The notes beneath the pieces are model-generated. The model did not search any database. It was given only the letters and a program-made list of their open reading frames with translations, and was not told the DNA's origin. A DNA stretch of 23,580 nucleotides from Spirochaetales bacterium (lineage in GTDB: Bacteria > Spirochaetota > Spirochaetia > DTKZ01), in the NCBI GenBank assembly GCA_031274005.1, contig JAISQU010000112.1, positions 1 to 23,580 on the forward strand, written 5' to 3'. The position numbers were made by a program, and so were the translations under genes. Below, piece after piece: positions 1 through 8,401 of this stretch. Numbering within the stretch: the first letter of the stretch is position 1; each line of letters begins with the position of its first letter.

Positions 1-1
1 G

Positions 2-290
2 CAGGGCATCGGCGTTTACTTTTTTCGAGTCATCTATGGCGCATTTCTTGCGGCTTCGCCGCAAGAAACCGGGCTTTTCGGGGGTTCCGCCGCTGGCGCG
101 GCCGCTTCGCGCCCCTTCAATCCCTTGCGCCCCACGGTCTTTTTCGGCCTTTGGCCTTTATATACGCCCAAAGTCTTTTTAGGGCCTCTCGCCCATGTTG
201 TTTTTTTGCATCACACGCTCACGCGTGCGTTTACTGGGCGTGCTTTGCGCAATTTAATTCTATAAAGCGCGGGTAAACGCCGATGCCCTG
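2..290. repeat. Putative repeat unit bounded by 18-bp inverted repeats
   Basis: Positions 2-19 (CAGGGCATCGGCGTTTAC) are the exact reverse complement of 273-290, so 289 bp are bounded by an 18-bp perfect inverted repeat. The pairing stops cleanly at both ends of each arm. The interior is non-coding, GC-rich and full of small palindromes, including hairpins at 44-68 and 214-227. A third partial copy of the arm core (GCGTTTACT) lies at 227-235. I see no convincing ORF or transposase. It could be a MITE-like or REP-like dispersed repeat, or the edge of a larger element lying left of the window. The symmetry is seen directly; mobility is inference. Confidence 0.5.
44..68. repeat. Perfect 11-bp hairpin
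   Basis: TTTCTTGCGGC (44-54), loop TTC, then GCCGCAAGAAA (58-68): 11 pairs with no mismatch. No T-run follows on the plus strand, so it is not a canonical terminator for plus-strand transcripts. It sits inside the 2-290 repeat unit and is most likely part of that unit's structure. Confidence 0.5.
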
Positions 291-299
291 AATGAGCCG

Positions 300-328
300 T
301 TGCATAAATAAAATTCTCTTAGTAATAT
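300..328 (+). promoter_or_regulatory. Possible sigma-70-type promoter for the AGCS symporter gene
   Basis: TTGCAT (300-305) and TAATAT (323-328) are separated by 17 bp in an AT-rich stretch just right of the inverted-repeat unit. An overlapping better -10 hexamer, TATGAT (326-331), has no good -35 partner. The leader that follows has a weak 6-bp stem (340-345 with 369-374), then the ribosome binding site. Matches to consensus are partial, so this is tentative. Confidence 0.3.
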
Positions 329-397
329 GATACGTTATCTCGGTTTTATTGTAAGACGGAATAAGCGCAACCGACATATTTTTTAAGGAGGAACAGT

Positions 398-1765
398 ATG
401 GAGTTTTTGACATCGGCTATGGAATTTCTCTGGGGTATACCGCTGATGATTCTGATGGTTGGTATAGGACTTTTCCTGACCATCCGCTCGGGATTTTTTC
501 AGTTCACCCATCTGAGGTACATTTTCCGGAATACTATCGGTACCATGTTTGGCAAGCACAAGAAATCCCTCGACGGACTTGAGGGGAACATGACGCCTTT
601 TCAGGCCATTAGCGCGGTACTGTCGGGAACAGTGGGAAGCGGGAATATCGCGGGTGTCGCTTCGGCGATTGCCATTGGCGGGCCGGGTTCTGTTTTCTGG
701 ATGTGGGTCATTTCCTTTTTCGGTATGCTCACCAAGATGGTGGAAGTAACCCTGGCCGTTCATTTTCGCGAGAAGGAAGAGGGCGGCGATTTTCACGGCG
801 GCCCCATGTATTATATCAAAAAGGGTTTGGGGAAAAACTGGGCCTGGCTTGCGTTTATCTACGCCATTGCCCTTTTAATTCTGGTTATTACCGACGCGAC
901 TTTTGTTCAACCCAATACGATGGCGTCGGCCATTAATTCTACTTTTGGAACGCCGACTCTAGCCGTGGGTATCGTGGCTGTGGTTATTATGATTCTGGTG
1001 TGCGTTGGCGGCCTGGGCCGTATCGGCCGGTTTTGCGGCTTTCTTGCCGCTCCCATGTGCGTCATTTACGTTATCGGCGCTCTGGGCGTGGTGCTTTTTC
1101 ATCTTCCGCAAATTCCCGGTATGTTCGCGCTGATTTTTGAATACGCTTTCGCCCCGGCGCCGGCGATGGGCGGATTCGTCGGGTCTACCGTTTCGATGGC
1201 TATGAGCCGCGGGGCTTCCCGGGGAATTTTCTCCAACGAGGCCGGTATGGGAACGGCCGCCACGGTTCACGCTACCGCGAAAACGGAACATCCGGTCCGG
1301 CAGGGTATGTGGGGCGTTATGGAAGTTTTTATTGATACCATTATTATTTGTAACCTGACGGCTTTTTCCATTCTGCTTTCCGGCGTCTGGACAGGTCCCG
1401 GCCAGCTTACCGGCGCGCCCCTTACCTTCGCGGCTTTTGAAACCGTATGGGGTATGGCGGGGGTTTACATCGCCTGTATTTCCGTGGCGCTTTTCTGTTT
1501 TTCCTCAACCCTGGGCTGGTTTGTCGAGTTCCGCACCGCGGTTGTGTATATTTTTGGGGAAAAGTCTTTTACGGTTCTGAAATGGTTTTATTTTGTTCCG
1601 CCGGTTATCGGCGCGATGATGGAGATTGAGACTATCTGGACCATGGCGGATATGGCAACGGGTTTTCTGGTTATTCCCAATGTTATCGCGCTTGCGCTTT
1701 TGAGTCCGGTCTTTGTAAAACTTTTCAGGGACTTTAAGGAAAAAAACCCGGTTTCGCTGAAGTAA
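398..1765 (+). CDS. AGCS family sodium:alanine/glycine symporter
   Basis: This inner-membrane carrier is predicted to import alanine or glycine with sodium. At 455 aa it has the usual length for the alanine or glycine:cation symporter (AGCS) family and is hydrophobic throughout, with many membrane segments. Two family hallmarks are visible: the TPFQA...GSGNIAGVA stretch at about residues 66-88, and the RGIFSNEAGMGTAATVHA stretch at about 272-290, which precedes a conserved HPVRQGMWG. The start is well supported: AAGGAGG at 385-391 lies six bases before the ATG. It is the only plus-strand gene here, convergent with the catabolic operon and apparently monocistronic. Substrate choice among alanine, glycine or a related amino acid cannot be read from the sequence. 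I found no glycine-riboswitch-like structure in the leader. Confidence 0.93.
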   Translation: MEFLTSAMEFLWGIPLMILMVGIGLFLTIRSGFFQFTHLRYIFRNTIGTMFGKHKKSLDGLEGNMTPFQAISAVLSGTVGSGNIAGVASAIAIGGPGSVFWMWVISFFGMLTKMVEVTLAVHFREKEEGGDFHGGPMYYIKKGLGKNWAWLAFIYAIALLILVITDATFVQPNTMASAINSTFGTPTLAVGIVAVVIMILVCVGGLGRIGRFCGFLAAPMCVIYVIGALGVVLFHLPQIPGMFALIFEYAFAPAPAMGGFVGSTVSMAMSRGASRGIFSNEAGMGTAATVHATAKTEHPVRQGMWGVMEVFIDTIIICNLTAFSILLSGVWTGPGQLTGAPLTFAAFETVWGMAGVYIACISVALFCFSSTLGWFVEFRTAVVYIFGEKSFTVLKWFYFVPPVIGAMMEIETIWTMADMATGFLVIPNVIALALLSPVFVKLFRDFKEKNPVSLK

Positions 1766-1771
1766 GTTTTG

Positions 1772-1789
1772 CCCCGCCTTGCGGCGGGG
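1772..1789 (+). terminator. GC-rich hairpin after the symporter gene, weak terminator
   Basis: CCCCGCC (1772-1778), loop TTGC, GGCGGGG (1783-1789): a 7-bp all-GC stem starting 7 nt after the TAA stop. The following bases (AGGCTTTCAC) lack a real T-run, so efficiency is doubtful. Position right after the stop is the main support. Confidence 0.4.
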
Positions 1790-1827
1790 AGGCTTTCACG
1801 GAAATGTGCGGGTGAGAGGCATAAGCG

Positions 1828-2054
1828 CTAGTACCTTGATTATGCTAAATGACAGGAAAAAGAATTTTAACCGCCAAGTCGAAGAAGTCGAATAAGGGAA
1901 GAAAGTAGATGTCAGAAAATATAGTAATTCTTTACAATAAGAAATTATAGCAACGGTACAAGTTCTGATTATACTTTCTTTTTCCTAACTTTTTCGACTT
2001 ATTCGACTTCGTGGTTTTTATTTATCTTTGTTTTTAGACTAATCAAGGTAGTAG
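1828..2054. repeat. Large imperfect inverted-repeat element between convergent genes
   Basis: Outer arms at 1828-1842 and 2040-2054 match in 14 of 15 positions as inverted repeats. Inner arms at 1869-1895 and 1990-2016 match in about 23 of 27 positions. Flanking A-rich/T-rich sequence (GAAAGTA at 1901-1907, TACTTTC at 1972-1978) extends the symmetry. The inner arms contain 9-bp direct repeats (GAAGTCGAA/GAATAAGTC types) and read AACCACGAAG on the minus strand. This occupies most of the 298-bp gap between the symporter and the SDR gene, in which I see no coding sequence. It may fold as a long hairpin in transcripts from either side, or be an inactive mobile repeat related to the one at 8893-9058. 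Confidence 0.55.
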
Positions 2055-2063
2055 TTGCGATAA

Positions 2064-2840
2064 CTAAACGCAGGTAAACGCGCCGTCTATAACAAAGTCG
2101 GAACCGGTAGTAAAGGAGCTTGCGTCCCCGGCAAGGTACACCGCTATTGCCTGAAGTTCTTCCGGTTTGCCAAGGCGTTTCAGGGGCGCCGCGGCGTTCC
2201 ACTTTTCAATAAGCGGCGCAAGGGCGGGCGAGTTCAGCGTAAGGTCGGTGCCTATATAGCCCGGACTGATGCTGTTGACCCGCACATTCTTTAAGGCCCA
2301 TTCTACGGCCAGAGATTTCGTAAGCTGGACAACTCCGGCTTTTGAGGCGTTATAGGAACACTGGGGCTGCGGCGTGTTGACAATGTGGGCCGACATTGAG
2401 GCCGTGGTAATAATGGAACCTCCGCCCTGCTCAATCATTACCCTGCCCGCCGCCTGCGCGGTGAGAAAAACTCCCGTAAGATTTACGGCAAGGACTTTGT
2501 TCCAGTCTTCCAGGGTCATTTCCGCCGCGGGGATATTCATGCAGACGCCGGCGTTACAGAAGGCCGCGTCTATTCTGCCGAAACTTTTCAGGATGGCCGC
2601 TATCATGGCGTCTACACTTTCGGGCCGGGTAACGTCCGTTTTGACCGCCAGCGTTTTTCGGCCCGCGGCGCGCTGTATTTCTTCCGCGGCCCGGTTCGCC
2701 GCCTCTTCATCCAGATCGGCAATGGCGATGTCGGCCCCTGCTTCCGCCAGAGCACAGGCTATGCTGAGGCCTATTCCCCGCGCGCCTCCGGTAACAAAGG
2801 CTTTTTTACCGTCAAGTCTCATTTTCTCCAGTATTCCCAT
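2064..2840 (-). CDS. SDR family NAD(P)-dependent oxidoreductase
   Basis: This is a classical short-chain dehydrogenase of 258 aa, probably oxidising or reducing a hydroxyl of a sugar or sugar acid in the cytoplasm. The cofactor motif TGGARGIG is at residues 17-24. Asp42, at the end of the second strand, favours NAD over NADP. NAG is at 96-98, and the catalytic set is Ser150, Tyr163 and Lys167 within SYNASK. The SPGYIGTDL stretch near 192-200 and the C-terminal GSDFVIDGAF are typical. It is the last gene of the catabolic run. Its ATG shares one base with the TGA of the FGGY kinase (TGATG), so it is probably translationally coupled. It could be a sugar, polyol or 2-keto-3-deoxy-acid dehydrogenase; the substrate is not determined. 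Confidence 0.92.
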   Translation of the reverse strand: MGILEKMRLDGKKAFVTGGARGIGLSIACALAEAGADIAIADLDEEAANRAAEEIQRAAGRKTLAVKTDVTRPESVDAMIAAILKSFGRIDAAFCNAGVCMNIPAAEMTLEDWNKVLAVNLTGVFLTAQAAGRVMIEQGGGSIITTASMSAHIVNTPQPQCSYNASKAGVVQLTKSLAVEWALKNVRVNSISPGYIGTDLTLNSPALAPLIEKWNAAAPLKRLGKPEELQAIAVYLAGDASSFTTGSDFVIDGAFTCV

Positions 2841-4375
2841 CAGTTGGCATCCTTTCCCGCGGCGCTAAGGCGGATAAAATCATTTTTCAGATCAGTATAA
2901 ACGGATTTATAGATCTCAAACAAGCGGTCGTAGACTTTTTGGGAAACCGGGTTCGGCGTCACCGGAGCGTCGAATACCTGCCAGCCGCGCGCATCGTCGT
3001 AGGTAAAACAGCCTGTGCCGACTCCCGCGAGAATCACATCCCCAAGATTCGCCTCTACATCGTCCCGCGGGCAGAGGATTTTACGCCCCGTAACGTCGGC
3101 GATAATCTGCCGCCAGAGCGGGGATTTGGCCGCTCCTCCCGCGACGAGGATAGTCTCCCCTATGGTTGTTCCCGTGCTTTCCATCGAATGCCGCAGCGAA
3201 TAGGCTACCGCCTCAAGGAAGGCCCGGTAAATGTGGGCCCGCGTATGGGACAGGCTCATTCCTATCAGGGCGCCCCGCGCGCCGGTATCCCATACGGGAC
3301 TGCGTTCTCCCATAAAGTAGGGCAGCAGGATAAGGCCCTCGCTTCCCGCGGCTACGCTTTTCGCTGTTTTGTCGAGGGCGGCGTAGGCGTCGGGTCCGCC
3401 TGTTTTTTCGGCGGCTTTTTCCGGCTGCCCGAAGTTGTCCCGAAACCATTTTATCAGGGCGCCCGCCGTGGCCGCGCCGCCGAAAGAGTAGGAAAGGGTT
3501 TTGGCGTCTTTCACATAGGGCATTTCGATAAGCCCTTCGGCGGGAATCGGTTTATCATGCACCAGAGCGGCGCACATGGATGTGCCTATGGCGGCGGCGT
3601 AAACGCCCGGTTCAAACACGCCGAGTCCCAGGGTGGCGACAACGCAGTCCACTCCGCCGGCGCAGACCGGCGTCCCCTCTTTCAGTCCCAGGGTTTGGGC
3701 CGCCTTTTTATTCAAAACGCCGACTATGCCGCTTGATTCAACAATGCGCTGCGGCATCATGCTGAGCGGAATATCCATGGCGGCAAGCAGTTCCTCAGAC
3801 CAGCCGCGTTTTGCCGCGTCAAAAATCCCGCCTATATTTCCCGCAGAGGAATAATCGACGGCGATTTCCCCTGTCCAGCGGTAAATAATATAGGCGTTGG
3901 GGGGCAGAAACAATTTCGTTTTTGCCCAGTTTTCCGGTTCGTTGTCCCGAATCCACAGAATTTTTGTGTACCCGTAGTAGGGGTCTGTGCCGTTATGGGT
4001 AATCGCGCGTATGCGCCCGGCGCCTATATGTTCGAGTACCCACCGCTCCTGGGCGGAGGCCCGGCGGTCCATCCAGATAAGGCAGGGCCGCACCGGTTTC
4101 ATGTCCGCGTCGAGGGGAATGCCGGAACCGCCGTACAGTCCGCTGACGCAGATACCCGCGACGGCTTCCGGTTTGCAGCCGCTTTTTGTCACCACCGCCC
4201 TGATGGAGGCTTCGGCCGCTCCCAGCCACACATCGGGCCATTGTTCGGCCCACAGGGCTTTGGGCGTAAGCACGTCGTAGGTTTGCAAATTTGAGGCGAG
4301 GAGTTTTCCGCCTGTGTCCATGATGATAGCCTTTGTGCCGGATGTGCCTATGTCGATTCCTATTAAGTATTTCAT
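2840..4375 (-). CDS. FGGY family carbohydrate kinase (xylulokinase/fuculokinase type)
   Basis: This 511-aa ATP-dependent sugar kinase presumably phosphorylates the ketose made by the isomerase encoded just upstream. The N-terminal phosphate-binding loop DIGTSGTK lies at residues 8-15. The putative catalytic base is Asp243, in GGVDCVV. GERSPVWD (356-363) and the late VAGGAAKSPLWRQI segment (about 411-424) are FGGY hallmarks. Overall the sequence reads most like the xylulokinase branch, but with FucI beside it an L-fuculose or D-ribulose kinase role is reasonable. The start overlaps the isomerase stop by four bases (ATGA), and the stop overlaps the SDR start by one base. Family assignment is firm; the substrate is inferred from context only. 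Confidence 0.92.
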   Translation of the reverse strand: MKYLIGIDIGTSGTKAIIMDTGGKLLASNLQTYDVLTPKALWAEQWPDVWLGAAEASIRAVVTKSGCKPEAVAGICVSGLYGGSGIPLDADMKPVRPCLIWMDRRASAQERWVLEHIGAGRIRAITHNGTDPYYGYTKILWIRDNEPENWAKTKLFLPPNAYIIYRWTGEIAVDYSSAGNIGGIFDAAKRGWSEELLAAMDIPLSMMPQRIVESSGIVGVLNKKAAQTLGLKEGTPVCAGGVDCVVATLGLGVFEPGVYAAAIGTSMCAALVHDKPIPAEGLIEMPYVKDAKTLSYSFGGAATAGALIKWFRDNFGQPEKAAEKTGGPDAYAALDKTAKSVAAGSEGLILLPYFMGERSPVWDTGARGALIGMSLSHTRAHIYRAFLEAVAYSLRHSMESTGTTIGETILVAGGAAKSPLWRQIIADVTGRKILCPRDDVEANLGDVILAGVGTGCFTYDDARGWQVFDAPVTPNPVSQKVYDRLFEIYKSVYTDLKNDFIRLSAAGKDAN

Positions 4376-6174
4376 CGCATTCCCCTGTACAGCGGGCCGT
4401 AGGCCGCGCAGGCCCGGAAGTCCTGACCCTCGCTGTCCATCCCGAAGGATTTCCAGGAAGCGGGCCTGAAGATTTTTTCTTCCGGTACGTTATGCATGCA
4501 TACGGGAATTCTGAGTATTGAGCACAGGGCTATCATATCCGCGCCGATGTGGCCATAGGAAATGGCCCCGTGGTTTGCGCCCCAACTGTTCATCACGTCG
4601 TAGGCGGAAGCAAAGGATCCTTTACCCGTGACCCGCGGAGCAAACCATGTGCAGGGCCATGTGTAATCGGTACGTTTCCACAGTATGTCCGAGACCTCCG
4701 CGGGCAGTTTCAGTGTCCAGCCTTCGGCGAGCTGAAGGACGGGGCCGAGGCCCTTTACCAGATTCAGGCGCGTCATGGTAACGGGCATTTCCGCGCGGGT
4801 TTCAAACCGCGAAGAATACCCGCCGCCCCGGAAATAACCGAAGTCCGCTTCGTTCCAGGTTGTCGCCTTGAGGCAGGCTTCCTGGTCGGCGGCGGTCATT
4901 TCCCAAAAGGGTTTTATAACAGGATTGCCCTGGGCGTCTTTCGAGGCCCCGCAGGCGTCGATGCAGGCCGCCCCGGAATTGATAAGATGAATAAACCCGC
5001 CCGCGTCTTTCGCCCTGCCTTCAAGGTCCCAGCCCGCCGCTTTTTTTACGGATTCGGCGTTCCAGCAGGTTCGCACGTCGGCAAAAATCTGGGCCGTGTT
5101 TGTAAGCAGCTTCCCGAAAAGCATGGTAACGCCGTTCAGGGTATCGTTTTCCGTCGCCAGAATATAGGGTTCGCGCGCGCCTTCCCAATCAAACGAAGAG
5201 TTTAGGAGGGATTCCCCGAAATCGCAGTTGGGGTAATAATCGGTCCACTGCCGCTGCCCCTGAAAGCCCCCGGCAATCGCGTTATGGCCCAGCCGTTCTT
5301 CGGCGTATTCATCCGGCAGATTCGCTTCGCCGCAGTACAAGTCTTTTATGATGCACATCATTTTAACCACGAATTCCCAGTCCGCGGCCTTTGCGTCCGC
5401 CGGTTTGCGCAGGGCAGGCGGGTTTTTATCAAAACCTTCAGGGCAGTTTTTTTTCGTCCAGGCAAGGGCCTTTTCGTAATCCTCTTTGTCGTAGATGCCT
5501 TTTTCAATGCGGCGCAGAATTTCAACTTCGTCAATCGACTCAACCCGCATACCCAGATAATCCTCAAAAAATTCAGGATTAATTATGGAACCCGCGATTC
5601 CCATACAGACCGATCCAATCTGTAAATAGGACTTGCCCCGCATGGTCGCGGCGGCAACAGCGGCCCGGCCAAAGCGGAGGAGTTTCTCTTTTACATCATC
5701 GGGAACACCCGCAGCGTCCGCATCCTGCACTTCATGTCCGTATATGCCGAAAGCGGGCAGGCCTTTCTGGGCGTGAGCCGCAAGAACCGCCGCGAGATAC
5801 ACCGCGCCGGGGCGCTCCGTGCCGTTAAAGCCCCAAACGCCTTTTATCGTCTGCGGGTCCATATCCATTGTTTCAGAACCGTAACACCAGCAGGGCGAAA
5901 CCGTCAGGGTAATATCAACTCCGGCGCGTTTGAATTGCTCCGCGCAGGCCGCCGCTTCGGCCACCCGCCCTATGGTGGAGTTTGAAATAATAACCTGTAC
6001 CGGTTCGCCGTTTGCGTACCGCAGATTATCCGTAAAAAGTTTCGCCGCGGCCCTTGCCATGTTCATTGTTTGTTCTTCCAGGGATTCGCGGACTTTTAAC
6101 GCTCCCTGCCGGGCGTCTATTGCCGGACGGATTCCAATTACCGGATACGATACCGGGCGCCGTTTTTTTTCCAT
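4372..6174 (-). CDS. fucI: L-fucose isomerase
   Basis: The enzyme converts L-fucose to L-fuculose, and FucI enzymes also act on D-arabinose. The 600-aa protein resembles the E. coli enzyme (591 aa) along its full length, with shared blocks such as VRESLEEQTMNMA, CWCYGSET, WGFNGTERPGAVYLAA and GFQGQR. The Mn-binding and catalytic residues known in E. coli FucI correspond here to Glu342 (in TEND), Asp366 (in FADVRT) and His535 (in GANHG), all present. The C-terminal GQDFRACAAYGPLY is also characteristic. A ribosome binding site, AGGGGG, lies just before the ATG. The gene is 20 bp downstream of the DapA-type gene and overlaps the kinase by ATGA. No fuculose-1-phosphate aldolase or lactaldehyde reductase follows in this window. 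Confidence 0.96.
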   Translation of the reverse strand: MEKKRRPVSYPVIGIRPAIDARQGALKVRESLEEQTMNMARAAAKLFTDNLRYANGEPVQVIISNSTIGRVAEAAACAEQFKRAGVDITLTVSPCWCYGSETMDMDPQTIKGVWGFNGTERPGAVYLAAVLAAHAQKGLPAFGIYGHEVQDADAAGVPDDVKEKLLRFGRAAVAAATMRGKSYLQIGSVCMGIAGSIINPEFFEDYLGMRVESIDEVEILRRIEKGIYDKEDYEKALAWTKKNCPEGFDKNPPALRKPADAKAADWEFVVKMMCIIKDLYCGEANLPDEYAEERLGHNAIAGGFQGQRQWTDYYPNCDFGESLLNSSFDWEGAREPYILATENDTLNGVTMLFGKLLTNTAQIFADVRTCWNAESVKKAAGWDLEGRAKDAGGFIHLINSGAACIDACGASKDAQGNPVIKPFWEMTAADQEACLKATTWNEADFGYFRGGGYSSRFETRAEMPVTMTRLNLVKGLGPVLQLAEGWTLKLPAEVSDILWKRTDYTWPCTWFAPRVTGKGSFASAYDVMNSWGANHGAISYGHIGADMIALCSILRIPVCMHNVPEEKIFRPASWKSFGMDSEGQDFRACAAYGPLYRGMR

Positions 6175-6194
6175 ATCAATTCCCCCTTATATTT

Positions 6195-7112
6195 TTAAAG
6201 TTTTAATGCCGCCCTCATCTTATTTTCAAGCCGGATGAGACTGTCTATCTCATGCCGGGCGTTTTCATTCAGAAGTTTCTCATCCTTTGCGCGGGTGGTG
6301 ATGCCCATGGGAATTCCTGTTGCGGCGAAATGATATTTAGCGCTCATGGGGTATGCCCGGGCCTCGCATACGGCGGCTATGGTTAAAAAGTCGCTTACTT
6401 CCCTGGCCAGTTCCGGGTCCTGTTTGAAATTGGTGTACAGCCATTTGTAAATGTCAATGTGAAAATTTCCCATAACGCCGTTATAGCCGTCGGCCCCGGC
6501 GATAAGGGAATCCAAAAGCGTCGCCGTATTCGCGTTAAACAAGGCCAGTGAAAAACCGCGAATCGCGGAAATCCTCTCCTCAAGAATTTTTTTGCTGCAG
6601 CACACGTCTTTCAGAAAAACAAGGCTTTTATTTTCCGCGCAGGATTTGAGAAAATCAGTTTTTAAAAGCCGCAGATAGGGATAGGGGCATTCATACATTC
6701 CGAATGTAACATGAGGCAGTTGTCTTTTGATGTTCTCAAAGTTTTTGACGAAAACATCTTCGCCTTCATTTTCTTTCGCCAGGCGGTTACTCACAAGCAC
6801 AACCGCCTCGACGCCGGTTTCGGCCATCTTCCCCAATTCCTCAATCTGTTTGGCGGGCTCAGCGGCGGTATGGCCGGAGGCAATAACCTTTACCCTGCCC
6901 GCGGCCGCTTCTTTTACCGCGGCTGCCAGGTCAAGTTTTTCCTGCTCGCTCAAAAAAAACATTTCGCTCGACTGGCATACGGCAAAAATGCCGTCGCAGC
7001 CCCGGGAAATAAACCATTCGGTTATCTCCCGCACCGCCTTAAAATCTATACGGTTGTCTTCCGTAAAGGGAGTAATCATTGTGGGCCAGCAGCCGTAAAA
7101 GTTTTTATCCAT
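6195..7112 (-). CDS. DapA/KDG-aldolase family protein (class I aldolase fold)
   Basis: This 305-aa protein belongs to the dihydrodipicolinate synthase/N-acetylneuraminate lyase superfamily, which forms a Schiff base with a 2-keto acid. The predicted Schiff-base lysine is Lys168 (FLKD) and the partner tyrosine is Tyr140 (MYECP, in place of the usual YNxP). The usual GTTGE substrate-carboxylate motif is altered to CQSSE (46-50), and two cysteines follow the lysine (Cys171-Cys172). In a sugar-catabolic operon a 2-keto-3-deoxy-sugar-acid aldolase or dehydratase is more likely than lysine biosynthesis. It lies 14 bp after dctM1 and 20 bp before fucI. The altered motif makes the exact substrate, and even the reaction, uncertain. 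Confidence 0.88.
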   Translation of the reverse strand: MDKNFYGCWPTMITPFTEDNRIDFKAVREITEWFISRGCDGIFAVCQSSEMFFLSEQEKLDLAAAVKEAAAGRVKVIASGHTAAEPAKQIEELGKMAETGVEAVVLVSNRLAKENEGEDVFVKNFENIKRQLPHVTFGMYECPYPYLRLLKTDFLKSCAENKSLVFLKDVCCSKKILEERISAIRGFSLALFNANTATLLDSLIAGADGYNGVMGNFHIDIYKWLYTNFKQDPELAREVSDFLTIAAVCEARAYPMSAKYHFAATGIPMGITTRAKDEKLLNENARHEIDSLIRLENKMRAALKL

Positions 7113-7126
7113 CGTTTTTATTTCCT

Positions 7127-8401
7127 TTATTTTCCCATAACAAGATTGGGAAGAAATGTTGTTATAGCCGGAACATATGATACGAGAAGCAGAACAATAA
7201 CCAGGGGAATCAGAAATGGAAGCGTTGCCTTTAAAACTCTTTCAAAAGAAATTTGCGCGACGTTTGCCGTTACATACAGCACAATTCCCACCGGCGGCGT
7301 TATTGTTCCCACCATTAAATTAAGAACGATCAGAATGCCAAGCTGTATGGGGTTGATTCCAAGACTCTGGGCAATCGGGGCCAGAATGGGAACCAGAATC
7401 ATCTGCGCGGCGTTTCCTTCCATAAAGCAGCCCACAATAAGCAAAAAGACATTGATAATGGCAATGATGACAAAGGGATTGCGGGAAACCGATGTAAGAA
7501 AATTCCCGAGGGCCTGGGGAATCCCCGCTACCGCCAGATTCCACCCAAAAAGAACCGCGGTCATTACCAGCGCAAGAACAACTCCGTTTGTTTCAACCGT
7601 CATAATAATCATCTTTGGCAGATCTTTTACGCTGAACTCCTTATACACAAAAAGACCCAGAATAATGGCGTAAAAGGCGGCGACAATCGCGGCCTCGGTA
7701 GGCGTAAAAATCCCCGACGCGATTCCCAAAAACAGAATAGCCGGAGCGAGCAAAGCCCAAACCGAATTTTTAAAAGCCTTCCAGATAACCGAAGGCGTGG
7801 GAAAAGCGTTTTTGGGATACTTTCGTTTGCGCGCGAAAATGGCGACCATTATCATAAGCGATACAGCCATCAGCAAACCGGGTATTACCCCGCCGATAAA
7901 CAAGCCGCCCACAGAGGTATCCGCCAAAACCGCGTAGATAACCATGGGCAGACTGGGCGGAATAATAGGCCCGATAACCGACGACGCCGCGGTTATGCCC
8001 GCCGAAAAATCAACGTCGTATCCGCCTTCTTTCATGGCCGCGATTTCTATAGTGCCAAGCCCCCCGGCGTCGGCAACAGCGGAACCGGACATGCCAGCAA
8101 AAAAAACGCTCGCGACCACATTCGCGTGGCCAAGCCCGCCGCGCAGCCATCCTACAAGAACATTGGCAAAATTGAATATCCGCCGCGTTACCCCCGATGT
8201 ATTCATGACATTGCCCATCAGGATAAAAAACGGCGCGGCCAAAAGCGGAAAAGAATTTGCCGCGTTGAGTACCCGCTGCGGTATTGTTAATGGACTAAAA
8301 CCGCTTATCAGTATATTAAGCAGCGACGCGATTCCCAGACTGATATAAATCGGCGTTCCCAAAAGGAGTAAACCAAGCCAGATGATAAGAACAATAGTCA
8401 T
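7127..8401 (-). CDS. dctM: TRAP transporter 1, large permease subunit
   Basis: This 424-aa multi-spanning inner-membrane protein is the ion-coupled channel of a tripartite ATP-independent periplasmic transporter. The DctM signature is clear: FFAGMSGSAVADAGGLGTIE followed by the GPIIPPSLPMVIYA segment, with a second PP-containing half near TITPPVGIVLYV. About a dozen hydrophobic segments are visible, as expected. Its ATG overlaps the small-subunit stop by four bases (ATGA), consistent with balanced production of the two membrane parts. It is clearly related to the second DctM in the window, but differs at many positions, so this is an old duplication or independent acquisition, not a recent copy. 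Confidence 0.95.
   Translation of the reverse strand: MTIVLIIWLGLLLLGTPIYISLGIASLLNILISGFSPLTIPQRVLNAANSFPLLAAPFFILMGNVMNTSGVTRRIFNFANVLVGWLRGGLGHANVVASVFFAGMSGSAVADAGGLGTIEIAAMKEGGYDVDFSAGITAASSVIGPIIPPSLPMVIYAVLADTSVGGLFIGGVIPGLLMAVSLMIMVAIFARKRKYPKNAFPTPSVIWKAFKNSVWALLAPAILFLGIASGIFTPTEAAIVAAFYAIILGLFVYKEFSVKDLPKMIIMTVETNGVVLALVMTAVLFGWNLAVAGIPQALGNFLTSVSRNPFVIIAIINVFLLIVGCFMEGNAAQMILVPILAPIAQSLGINPIQLGILIVLNLMVGTITPPVGIVLYVTANVAQISFERVLKATLPFLIPLVIVLLLVSYVPAITTFLPNLVMGK

Noticed and set aside
1..290. Integron attC sites or a CRISPR array
   Set aside because: The inverted repeats are single and lack attC core sites; there is no regular repeat-spacer spacing.
291..397. Glycine riboswitch ahead of the AGCS symporter
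   Set aside because: The leader is short and AT-rich; only a weak 6-bp stem is visible and no glycine-aptamer-like core.
1766..2063. Small gene or tRNA in the gap after the symporter
   Set aside because: No frame with a plausible start and ribosome binding site and no cloverleaf; the gap is taken up by inverted repeats.
2939..3736. 265-codon plus-strand open frame opposite the FGGY kinase
   Set aside because: It is the complement of a conserved kinase sequence, with no recognisable product and no ribosome binding site.
6711..7673. Long plus-strand open frame (320 codons) across the DapA-type and dctM1 genes
   Set aside because: It lies opposite two well-supported minus-strand genes; its product is rich in Arg and Phe with no recognisable domain.
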